In this document: piece after piece, positions 1 to 6,747 of the stretch
Position numbering within the stretch: position 1 is the first letter of the stretch
Layout: each line of letters begins with the position of its first letter
Source of the DNA: a virus
DNA length: 24,781 nucleotides
Reading direction: 5' to 3' (one strand)
Virus record (IMG/VR): IMGVR_UViG_3300044701_000074
Span: 1-24,781 of that record
The notes under the pieces: model-generated
Databases searched by the model: none
The model's input: the letters and a program-made list of their open reading frames with translations, nothing else
Told to the model about the DNA's origin: nothing
Program-made: the position numbers and the translations under genes

Positions 1-1
1 A

Positions 2-2062
2 ATGGCATCAGTAATTCGTATTAAACGCAGTTCAACATCCGGCGCACCAACAACACTGGGCGCAGGCGAACTAGCGTACTCAGCATTAGCAAATAACGGC
101 AGTAACGGCGGTGACATCCTATACATCGGTATGGGAGCAGAAACAGAAGGTAATGCAGCCAATAAAGTTGTGATCGGTGGTAAGTATTTCACCGATATGA
201 TGGACCACACCAAAGGTGTGTTGACTGCAAGTTCTGCATTGATCACTGATAGTAATTCTAAATTAGATAACCTAAAAGTCGATAATTTAGACTTAAACGG
301 TAATACGATTAGCAGCACTGATGCAAATGGCGATGTATTCATTACGCCAAATGGTACTGGTAAAACTGTTATTACCAATCTATACATTGGTGATACAAGC
401 ACTTCTCTTTCTGAGTTCATTTTAGACGCTGTCGGTGGAACAATCACTGCTGGTAATGGTATTACTGTCACCAACGACGATGGGGCTAATACCTCTACAG
501 TTGCTATTGATACTTCAGTTGTTGCAACATTATCAGACACACAGACATTATCTAACAAAACGTTTGTAGCACCAGTTCTCGGTGAAGCAACTGCTACTTC
601 TATTAACAAATTAGCAATTACTGCTCCTGCGACTGGCGCAACATTAACCATCGCTGACGGTAAAACGCTAACAGTAAGCAACACTCTAACATTCACTGGT
701 ACTGATGCATCTTCTGTTGCATTTGGTGCTGGTGGTACAGTTGCTTACACTAGCAACAAGCTAAGCGCATTTGCTGCTACATCTTCTGCTGAACTGGCTG
801 GTGTTATTTCTGATGAAACTGGTAGCGGTTCTCTAGTTTTCTCAGATAGCCCAACTCTGGTAACCCCAACTCTGGGTGCAGCATTAGCTACTAGCATCAC
901 TGCAACTTCTGGTAATTTATCGCTTTCTGCTGCTGCAGGTAATAACAACGTTAATCTAGTTCCAACTGGTACTGGTACTGTTGACGTTGCTTCTAAGCGC
1001 ATCACTAGCGTTGCTGAACCAACTCAAGCGACTGATGCAGCAACTAAAGGTTATGTTGATTCTGTTGCGCAAGGTCTGAATGTTAAAGATGCTGTTCGTG
1101 CTGCTACTACCGCTGCGCTGACCGCAACATATTCTAATGGCACTTCTGGTGTTGGTGCTACATTAACTAACTCTGGTACTCAAGCAGCACTGGTTATTGA
1201 TGGCGTTAGCTTGGTCGTCGGTAATCGCGTCTTGGTTAAAAATCAAGCCAGCGCATCTGAAAATGGTATCTATGTTGTAACTACTGTTGGTTCTGGATCT
1301 GTTGACTGGGTATTAACTCGCGCTGCTGATTCTGACCAATCTCCTGCTGGAGAAATTGCAGGCGGTGACTTCACTTTCGTTCAAGAAGGTACTGTTAACT
1401 TTGACTCTGGTTTTGTAATTACTACAGACGGCGAAATCACTGTTGGTACTACTGCTATTAACTGGGCTCAGTTCTCTGGCGCTGGCGCTATTGTTGCTGG
1501 TGACGGTCTAACTAAAGATGGTAATACACTAAACGTAGTTGGTACAGCAGACCGCATCAGCGTTAGCGCTAATGCTGTTGATATTGCATCTACTTACGTC
1601 GGTCAAGCTAGCATCACTACTTTGGGTACTATCAGCACTGGTACTTGGCAAGGTACTGTTGTTAGCCCAACCTATGGTGGTACTGGTGTAAACAACGGTT
1701 CTAAAACTATCACTCTTGGTGGTAATCTCACCACTAGCGGTGCGTTTGACACTACGCTGACTGTAACTGCCGCTACCTCCGTAACTCTGCCAACCACTGG
1801 CACTCTGGCAACTCTTGCTGGTACTGAGTCTCTAAGCAACAAGACAATCACTGCTTCTAGCTTTGATGGTACTACAGTATCTGCTTCTGGTAACGTCACA
1901 TTCACTAGCACGACAGATGCTACTGCATTGGGAACTGCGCCAGTTGTTATGTCTGGTGGTCTATCTGTAGCTAAGTCAATGTACGTCGGTACCAATATCA
2001 CTGGTGCTGGTGCAGCAACTTCTACTCTAGATGGATTTAACATCGACGGCGGTACATACTAA
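2..2062 (+). CDS. Tail-fibre/adhesin-like structural protein (gene A, stand-alone IRIKRSSTSG module)
   Basis: This is a 686-residue Thr/Ser/Gly/Ala/Val-rich protein, probably a trimeric fibre or other virion appendage. It opens with MASVIRIKRSSTSG and a GELAYSAL/GGDILYIGMG segment (residues about 20-45), a typical N-terminal attachment-type motif of phage fibres. It then carries TQTLSNKTF and ESLSNKTI beta-repeat signatures, the segment TKGYVDSV, and the module VLVKNQASASENGIYVV ... INWAQFSGAG (about residues 405-500), all recurrent in phage tail fibres. Residues 5-686 align throughout with residues 702-1382 of the protein encoded at 2494-6642, so the two are duplicates. The ATG is the second base of the window, so the ribosome site and any longer upstream form cannot be seen. 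MASVIRIKRSS is nevertheless a plausible natural N-terminus. The exact role (long fibre, short fibre or whisker) is inferred only from position and composition. Confidence 0.8.
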   Translation: MASVIRIKRSSTSGAPTTLGAGELAYSALANNGSNGGDILYIGMGAETEGNAANKVVIGGKYFTDMMDHTKGVLTASSALITDSNSKLDNLKVDNLDLNGNTISSTDANGDVFITPNGTGKTVITNLYIGDTSTSLSEFILDAVGGTITAGNGITVTNDDGANTSTVAIDTSVVATLSDTQTLSNKTFVAPVLGEATATSINKLAITAPATGATLTIADGKTLTVSNTLTFTGTDASSVAFGAGGTVAYTSNKLSAFAATSSAELAGVISDETGSGSLVFSDSPTLVTPTLGAALATSITATSGNLSLSAAAGNNNVNLVPTGTGTVDVASKRITSVAEPTQATDAATKGYVDSVAQGLNVKDAVRAATTAALTATYSNGTSGVGATLTNSGTQAALVIDGVSLVVGNRVLVKNQASASENGIYVVTTVGSGSVDWVLTRAADSDQSPAGEIAGGDFTFVQEGTVNFDSGFVITTDGEITVGTTAINWAQFSGAGAIVAGDGLTKDGNTLNVVGTADRISVSANAVDIASTYVGQASITTLGTISTGTWQGTVVSPTYGGTGVNNGSKTITLGGNLTTSGAFDTTLTVTAATSVTLPTTGTLATLAGTESLSNKTITASSFDGTTVSASGNVTFTSTTDATALGTAPVVMSGGLSVAKSMYVGTNITGAGAATSTLDGFNIDGGTY

Positions 2063-2065
2063 ATA
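2059..2065 (+). promoter_or_regulatory. Predicted T4-type late promoter (CTAAATA), copy 1
   Basis: CTAAATA overlaps the stop codon of gene A. T4 late promoters need only a TATAAATA-like -10 element, read by the gp55 sigma and gp33/gp45 system. The same box recurs at 6639, 6690 and 18365, and related boxes lie at 13967 and 20357, all in gaps between genes on the + strand. It would drive the small gene at 2237 and gene B. Start-site mapping was not possible here. Confidence 0.5.
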
Positions 2066-2076
2066 ATTGGAGTAAA

Positions 2077-2096
2077 GGGGCAGTTTTTACTGCCCC
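2077..2096 (+). promoter_or_regulatory. Perfect 8-bp hairpin just downstream of the late promoter
   Basis: GGGGCAGT (2077-2084) pairs with ACTGCCCC (2089-2096) around a TTTT loop. It starts 11 nt after the CTAAATA box, so a transcript from that promoter would begin at or just before the stem. No U-run follows the stem, which argues against a classical intrinsic terminator. A 5'-end stabilising structure is more likely, though attenuation is possible. Confidence 0.5.
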
Positions 2097-2117
2097 AATT
2101 ACTTTAATTGGGGTAAA

Positions 2118-2134
2118 GGGCAGTTTTACTGCCC
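2118..2134 (+). promoter_or_regulatory. Second hairpin of the tandem intergenic unit, copy 1
   Basis: GGGCAGT (2118-2124) pairs with ACTGCCC (2128-2134) around TTT. It is a near-repeat of the hairpin at 2077-2096, so the intergenic region is itself a tandem of two promoter-plus-hairpin units. In this second unit the promoter box has decayed: CTTTAATTG at 2102-2110 stands where the other copy (6690) has CTAAATAATTG. Confidence 0.45.
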
Positions 2135-2157
2135 TAACTACCTTTTTAGTAATCACT

Positions 2158-2247
2158 ATGACAAATAAAGTTACTACAACACAAATTGGTTTTGTGATGT
2201 TATCGCAACCGTCATACAGACTTAAAAGGAATGTAAATGAAACTTGA
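2158..2247 (+). pseudogene. Fossil start of a duplicated copy of the fibre gene at 6748
   Basis: ATG ACA AAT AAA GTT at 2158-2172 is identical to the first five codons of the gene at 6748, and the preceding intergenic region is also shared. After that the sequence diverges. The frame runs only 29 codons to a TGA at 2245-2247, overlapping the start of the next gene (2237). The ribosome site has been lost: the live copy has TTTAGGAATTATTATG, while here AGGA reads AGTA. This is best read as a breakpoint scar, the head of the 6748 gene cut off by insertion of the small gene and MANRYWVGG cassette. A functional short leader peptide cannot be excluded. Confidence 0.6.
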
Positions 2248-2491
2248 TTTTGAAATCGACACATCGCACGGTAAATACCGCGACGCATTACATTTACCAG
2301 ACGACCACTCTTTCACGGAAGAGCAAATCACTCAGATGCAAACAGAACGAGTCAACGCATGGATTTACGCTATAGAAAATCCACCTGTTCCTCAACCTGA
2401 AATTGTTGAAATTGCTGGAGTACGTTACGAAAAGGTTGAGTTTGAAGGGCAAACTCTACTCAAACCCATACTCACTGTAGTCGGAGCGTAA
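2237..2491 (+). CDS. Small conserved protein preceding a MANRYWVGG fibre gene (copy 1)
   Basis: This 84-residue acidic protein (start MKLDFEIDTSHGKYRDAL) is clearly paralogous to the 78-residue product of 11618-11854. Shared motifs are YRDALHLPDDH/FRDALSLPDDH, N-W-(I/M)-Y-x-I-E-N-P-P, and YEKVxxxGQTLLKPI near the C-terminus. Both copies sit immediately upstream of a gene starting MANRYWVGG; here the gap to gene B is 2 nt after the stop. AAAAGGA at 2224-2230 is a good ribosome site 6 nt before the ATG. No signal peptide or membrane segment is visible. I do not recognise the family. The constant pairing suggests a fibre-specific assembly factor, chaperone or joining subunit, which is inference from context only. 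Confidence 0.8.
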   Translation: MKLDFEIDTSHGKYRDALHLPDDHSFTEEQITQMQTERVNAWIYAIENPPVPQPEIVEIAGVRYEKVEFEGQTLLKPILTVVGA

Positions 2492-4557
2492 TTATGGCTA
2501 ATCGATATTGGGTAGGTGGCTCCGCACAGTGGAATGCTACTGCCGGGACAAAATGGGCATTCACGTCTAACGGATCAGGCGGTGCGCCAGTTCCTACTAT
2601 TGATGACGATGTGTTTTTTGATGTTAATTCATCAAATGCGAGCGTATCCACCTCGTCCAGCGTCTTGCCTGCAAAATCGATCAACTGCACTGGATTTACC
2701 GGCACAATAACGTTAAGCGGTACAATTAATGTTGCTGGCAATGTTACACTCAGCTCTGGTATGACCTGGGTATCGGCAGCGAACTCGCTTGTTACGTTTA
2801 CTGGCTCCGGCACATTAACGACTGCTGGCAAATCCTTTAGTGCTATAGAAGTTAATGGCTCCGGTATTACGGTGACGCTTGGCGATGCGTTGAGCATGTC
2901 GGGCAGTTATCCGAATGGTGCGCTTACGGTCACGCGGGGTACATTTAATACCGCAAACTATAATGTTACGGGCAGCGCGATTGTTTCGTCAAATTCAAAT
3001 ACGAGAACAATCAATTTAGGGTCTTCAACGGTGACGCTCTCTCATAGCACTCCGGTCGACCTGGCTACTACCACCAACTTGACATTTAATGCAGGGACTT
3101 CGCAAATTACTGCAAGCTCATCAAATCCTACGTTCAATGGCGGCGGATTGACATTTTATAACGTTTCTTTTACCTACGCGAATACAGGCGCAGCCAATAT
3201 AAACGGCGCGAACACGTTCAACAATCTGTCGATTACTGCAAATGGTACAGGGTTGAACGCACTTTCTATCAGCGCAAATCAAACGGTCAACGGCACCCTC
3301 ACTTGCGCGGGGGCGTCTGCCACACAACGAGGATTTGTTCGATCAAGCGTACTCGGCACATCGCGCACGATTACTGTCGCGACCCTATCTGCAAATGACT
3401 CTGATTTCCGCGACATCACGATTGCTGGCAGCGCAGCAGGTGGTTCTCCGACTCGTGCAGGTGATTGCGGCAATAACTCCGGCATCACGTTTCCAGCTGC
3501 AAAAACGGTTTATCGAGTAGGAACCAACACGACATGGTCAGGTTCTAGCTCGTGGGCACTTTCTTCTGGAGCATCTGGAAGCAATAATAATTTTCCTCTC
3601 CCGCAAGACACGGCAGTTATTAACAACGATACCACACTGTCTGGAACGCTGTCTTTTAACTCGACATACAACATCGGAACGGTGGATTGTTCTAACAGAA
3701 CCACCGCAATCACGTTAAACTATAATAACGCACAGTCAACTTTTTATGGTTCGCACGCATTCGGTTCAGGCGTAACTTCTTTCGGCACTGTAACCCAACG
3801 GTTTTCAGGTCGCGGTACGCAGACTTTTACTTCTGCTGGTAAGACAATCACGTTCCCAATTTTGGTAGAGAAACCTGTCGGCGCGTTTGAACTCGGTGAT
3901 GCGTTTTCTTCGAGTAGCGGGCTTGAACTTACTGCCGGTACTCTTAATGCTAAGAATTACAACGTCAGTTGCGCCTACTTCGCCCTAGTCACCTCGGCAG
4001 TCATCGTAAGCCCACGAACTTTAACAATGGGTTCAGGTTTGTGGACGTTAACTGGGGCAAATGGAACTGGTTATGCTGGAGGCGCAGAAGTCTGGAGTTT
4101 CGGGTCTAACGCCAGTTTTACATTGAACAAAGACACTGCGAATATTCTGCTCTCCAATACCTCAACATCGTCACGCACATTTAACGGTCCAGACGGCGCT
4201 GTTTATAACAAGCTGACTATTGGCGGGGCAACCGGAGCTTCTACAACAACGATCGGCGCCAGCAACAAATCATATACGTTTAGTGAATTGGCTTCAACAA
4301 AGACAGTCACGCACACTATAAGTTTTGCTGCGAACCAGACAATCACCAAGTGGACTGTTACAGGCACCTCTGGTAATATTGTTACCGTCAATAGTACCTC
4401 CGCAGGAGTCCGTCGCACGATCACGCTAATTAATGCAACCAGCTCAGCAAACGATGTCAACTACTTAAGCGTAAAAGACATCGGAGTCACTGATGCGAAT
4501 AAGTTCTACGTGGGTGCAAATTCTACTAACGGCGGCAACAATCTTAACGTGATTTTT
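2237..4557 (+). repeat. Duplicated cassette, copy 1 (small gene + MANRYWVGG module)
   Basis: The small gene plus the first 688 codons of gene B are homologous to 11618-13842. Protein similarity is strong throughout. DNA is mostly diverged but keeps near-identical patches, for example a 35-nt identical tract at 3808-3842 and 13147-13181. Homology ends after the codons for NLNVIF in both copies. Beyond that point this copy passes through a short linker into the gene A module, while the other copy terminates. Confidence 0.8.
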
Positions 4558-6642
4558 ATGACACCGCCAGCCTATGTTAACCCAACGACCCCAACAATTC
4601 GCATTAAACGCAGTTCGACTTCTGGTGACCCTACAACACTTGCTGCGGGCGAACTAGCGTACTCAGCATTAGAAAATAATGGTAGCAATGGCGGCGACAT
4701 CCTATACATCGGTATGGGTACGGAAACGTCAGGTAATGCAGCGAACCATTTTGTAATTGGTGGTAAGTATTTCACCGATATGATGGACCACACCAAAGGT
4801 GTGTTGACTGCAAGTTCTGCTCTTATCGCGGACTCTAGTTCTAAGTTAGATAATCTAAAAGTTGATAACTTAGACTTAAATGGTAATACGGTTAGCAGCA
4901 CTGATGCGAATGGTGATTTATTCATTACGCCAAATGGTACTGGCAAGACAGTTATTACTAATCCATATATTGGCAATAACTCTACTTCTCTTTCTGAGTT
5001 CATTTTAGACACTGTTGGTGGTGTTGTTACTGCTGGCACTGGCATCACAGTTACAAATAGTGATGTAAATAATACTTCTACCATAGCTATTAGTTCTGCG
5101 GTCGTGACGTTAACGGGCACGCAGACATTATCTAACAAAACTCTAGTAGCACCAGTTCTCGGCGCGGCAACTGCTACTTCTATTAACAAATTAACAATTA
5201 CTGCTCCAGCAACTGGTTCAACTCTAACCATCGCTGATGGTAAAACGCTAACCGCGAACAATACATTAACATTCACTGGTACTGATACATCTTCTGTCGC
5301 GTTTGGTGCTGGCGGTACTGTCGCATATACTAGCAACAAGCTAAGCGCATTCGCCGCTACTACTTCTTCTGAACTAGCTGGTATTATCACCGATGAAACT
5401 GGTAGTGGTTCTCTAGTTTTTGCAAATAGCCCAACCCTGGTATCACCAACACTCGGTGCCGCTTTAGCTACTAGCATTACTGCAACTTCTGGTAGTTTAA
5501 CAATCGCTGCCGAAACAGGTGATAATAGCGTTAATCTAGTGCCAACCGGAACTGGTACAGTCGACGTTGCATCGAAGCGAATCACCAATGTAGCTGAACC
5601 AACTCAAGCGACTGATGTCGCAACGAAGTCTTATGTTGATGATGTTAAGACTGGACTGATCATCAAAGATGCGGTTCGCGCTGCTACTACTGCAGCATTG
5701 ACTGCCGCGTATTCTAATGGTACTTCTGGTGTTGGCGCTACATTAACTAACTCTGGTACTCAAGCTGCGCTTGTGGTTGATGGGGTGTCGTTAGTTGCTA
5801 ACGATCGCGTCTTGGTTAAAAATCAAGCTGATGCGTCTGAAAATGGTATTTACGTTGTAACGAACGCTGGTTCGGTTTCTACTGACTGGGTATTAACACG
5901 TGCTGCTGATTTTGATCAATCTCCTGCCGGAGAGATTGAAGGTGGCGATTTTACTTTCGTTCAAGAAGGTACTGCTAACGCTGATTCTGGTTTTGTAGTA
6001 ACCACGAACGGTGCAATCACTGTTGGTACCACTGGTATTAACTGGGCGCAGTTCTCTGGTGCTGGTTCTATCGCTGCTGGTGATGGTTTAACCAAAGATG
6101 GTAATACACTAAACGTAGTTGGTACAGCAGACCGCATCACAACAACTTCCGACGCTGTTGATATCGCGTCTACTTACGTCGGTCAATCTAGCATCACTAC
6201 TCTGGGTACTATCAGTACTGGTACTTGGCAAGCAGATATTATTAATCCAGCTTACGGTGGTACTGGTGTAAACAACGGGTCTAGCGCGTTCACTCTTGGT
6301 GGTAATCTTACTACTAGCGGCGCGTTTAACACTACTTTAACTGTAACAGCTAATACTTCGTTAACGCTACCAGTTACTGGTACTATCGCAACTCTTGATG
6401 GCACTGAATCATTAAGTAACAAAACAATCACTGCTTCTAGTTTTGATGGTACTACATTATCTGCCTCTGGTAATATTACGTTTACCAACACGACAGATGC
6501 TACTGCGTTGGGAACTGCACCAGTTGTTATGTCTGGTGGTCTGTCTGTAGCTAAAGCCATGTTCGTAGGCACTAATATTACTGGTGCTGGAGCGGCAACT
6601 TCTACTCTAGATGGATTTGTTACTGACGGCGGTACATACTAA
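2494..6642 (+). CDS. Giant fused fibre/adhesin protein (MANRYWVGG module + gene A module; gene B)
   Basis: This 1382-residue protein is made of two parts that also exist separately in the window. Residues 1-688 match the 678-residue product of 11857-13893. Residues 702-1382 match gene A residues 5-686. The linker (689-701) is Pro/Thr-rich (MTPPAYVNPTTPT). The N-terminal module looks like two tandem repeats of about 340 residues. One opens with YWVGGSAQW, the other with VYRVGTNTTW at residue 340, and each contains an 'AGK ... LGDA ... GTxNxxNYNV' block suggestive of a beta-solenoid. The C-terminal module has TQTLSNKTL, the VLVKNQADASENGIYVV block and the GTAPVVMSGGLSV ending. GGAG lies 7 nt before the ATG. 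It is predicted to be a virion surface fibre; no enzymatic motif is seen. Base composition in the N-module (32/60 G+C at 3361-3420) is above that of the AT-rich backbone genes. Confidence 0.8.
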   Translation: MANRYWVGGSAQWNATAGTKWAFTSNGSGGAPVPTIDDDVFFDVNSSNASVSTSSSVLPAKSINCTGFTGTITLSGTINVAGNVTLSSGMTWVSAANSLVTFTGSGTLTTAGKSFSAIEVNGSGITVTLGDALSMSGSYPNGALTVTRGTFNTANYNVTGSAIVSSNSNTRTINLGSSTVTLSHSTPVDLATTTNLTFNAGTSQITASSSNPTFNGGGLTFYNVSFTYANTGAANINGANTFNNLSITANGTGLNALSISANQTVNGTLTCAGASATQRGFVRSSVLGTSRTITVATLSANDSDFRDITIAGSAAGGSPTRAGDCGNNSGITFPAAKTVYRVGTNTTWSGSSSWALSSGASGSNNNFPLPQDTAVINNDTTLSGTLSFNSTYNIGTVDCSNRTTAITLNYNNAQSTFYGSHAFGSGVTSFGTVTQRFSGRGTQTFTSAGKTITFPILVEKPVGAFELGDAFSSSSGLELTAGTLNAKNYNVSCAYFALVTSAVIVSPRTLTMGSGLWTLTGANGTGYAGGAEVWSFGSNASFTLNKDTANILLSNTSTSSRTFNGPDGAVYNKLTIGGATGASTTTIGASNKSYTFSELASTKTVTHTISFAANQTITKWTVTGTSGNIVTVNSTSAGVRRTITLINATSSANDVNYLSVKDIGVTDANKFYVGANSTNGGNNLNVIFMTPPAYVNPTTPTIRIKRSSTSGDPTTLAAGELAYSALENNGSNGGDILYIGMGTETSGNAANHFVIGGKYFTDMMDHTKGVLTASSALIADSSSKLDNLKVDNLDLNGNTVSSTDANGDLFITPNGTGKTVITNPYIGNNSTSLSEFILDTVGGVVTAGTGITVTNSDVNNTSTIAISSAVVTLTGTQTLSNKTLVAPVLGAATATSINKLTITAPATGSTLTIADGKTLTANNTLTFTGTDTSSVAFGAGGTVAYTSNKLSAFAATTSSELAGIITDETGSGSLVFANSPTLVSPTLGAALATSITATSGSLTIAAETGDNSVNLVPTGTGTVDVASKRITNVAEPTQATDVATKSYVDDVKTGLIIKDAVRAATTAALTAAYSNGTSGVGATLTNSGTQAALVVDGVSLVANDRVLVKNQADASENGIYVVTNAGSVSTDWVLTRAADFDQSPAGEIEGGDFTFVQEGTANADSGFVVTTNGAITVGTTGINWAQFSGAGSIAAGDGLTKDGNTLNVVGTADRITTTSDAVDIASTYVGQSSITTLGTISTGTWQADIINPAYGGTGVNNGSSAFTLGGNLTTSGAFNTTLTVTANTSLTLPVTGTIATLDGTESLSNKTITASSFDGTTLSASGNITFTNTTDATALGTAPVVMSGGLSVAKAMFVGTNITGAGAATSTLDGFVTDGGTY

Positions 6643-6645
6643 ATA
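6639..6645 (+). promoter_or_regulatory. Predicted late promoter (CTAAATA), copy 2, first unit
   Basis: CTAAATA overlaps the stop codon of gene B, exactly as at 2059-2065 after gene A. The 30 or so bases that follow are identical in the two copies. It would drive the fibre genes from 6748 onward. Confidence 0.5.
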
Positions 6646-6657
6646 ATTGGAGTAAAG

Positions 6658-6675
6658 GGGCAGTTTTTACTGCCC
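6658..6675 (+). promoter_or_regulatory. Hairpin downstream of the 6639 promoter
   Basis: GGGCAGT (6658-6664) pairs with ACTGCCC (6669-6675) around TTTT. It is the counterpart of 2077-2096, shortened by one pair. It begins 12 nt after the promoter box. Confidence 0.45.
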
Positions 6676-6689
6676 TTTAACTACCTCTA

Positions 6690-6696
6690 CTAAATA
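6690..6696 (+). promoter_or_regulatory. Predicted late promoter (CTAAATA), copy 2, second unit
   Basis: A second CTAAATAATTG box lies 51 nt after the one at 6639, within a tandem repeat of the promoter-hairpin unit. It lies 58 nt upstream of the ATG at 6748. The matching position in copy 1 is degenerate (2102-2110). Confidence 0.5.
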
Positions 6697-6706
6697 ATTG
6701 AGTAAA

Positions 6707-6724
6707 GGGCAGTTTTTACTGCCT
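6707..6724 (+). promoter_or_regulatory. Hairpin downstream of the 6690 promoter
   Basis: GGCAGT (6708-6713) pairs with ACTGCC (6718-6723) around TTTT, with a possible G-U pair closing the base (6707/6724). It is the fourth hairpin of the same GGGCAGT/ACTGCCC type in the two duplicated intergenic regions. Confidence 0.45.
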
Positions 6725-6747
6725 CAACTACCTTTTTAGGAATTATT

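Larger units (their letters stand above)
14..2172 (+). repeat. Large direct repeat, copy 1 (gene A body + intergenic + start of next gene)
   Basis: Bases 14-2172 are homologous to 4597-6762, with an offset of about 4580. The repeat covers nearly all of gene A, its stop codon, the promoter/hairpin intergenic region, and the first five codons of the following gene (ATG ACA AAT AAA GTT at 2158 and at 6748). Similarity is patchy. Some tracts are identical (for example 176-237 with 4759-4820, 62 nt, and 1514-1559 with 6094-6139, 46 nt). Others differ mostly at synonymous sites. Homology stops abruptly after 2172. Confidence 0.85.

Noticed and set aside
530-560. Repeated short motifs (ACTGGTACTCAGACA..., TCTAACAAAAC) reminiscent of a repeat array
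   Set aside because: They encode TQTLTNKT-type fibre repeats at irregular spacing, in frame and variable. They are not CRISPR repeats.
2077-2096. Intrinsic terminator after gene A
   Set aside because: The stem is strong, but no U-run follows on either strand and it sits just downstream of a promoter box. Listed instead as a 5' hairpin.
4572-5588. 338-codon open frame on the - strand, with similar ones at 745-1005, 1672-2043, 7098-7847 and 11868-12278
   Set aside because: They lie opposite Thr/Ser/Gly/Ala/Val-rich fibre coding sequence, whose codon bias leaves the reverse strand free of stops. Their similarity between gene copies follows from the sense strand. No ribosome sites or promoters support them.
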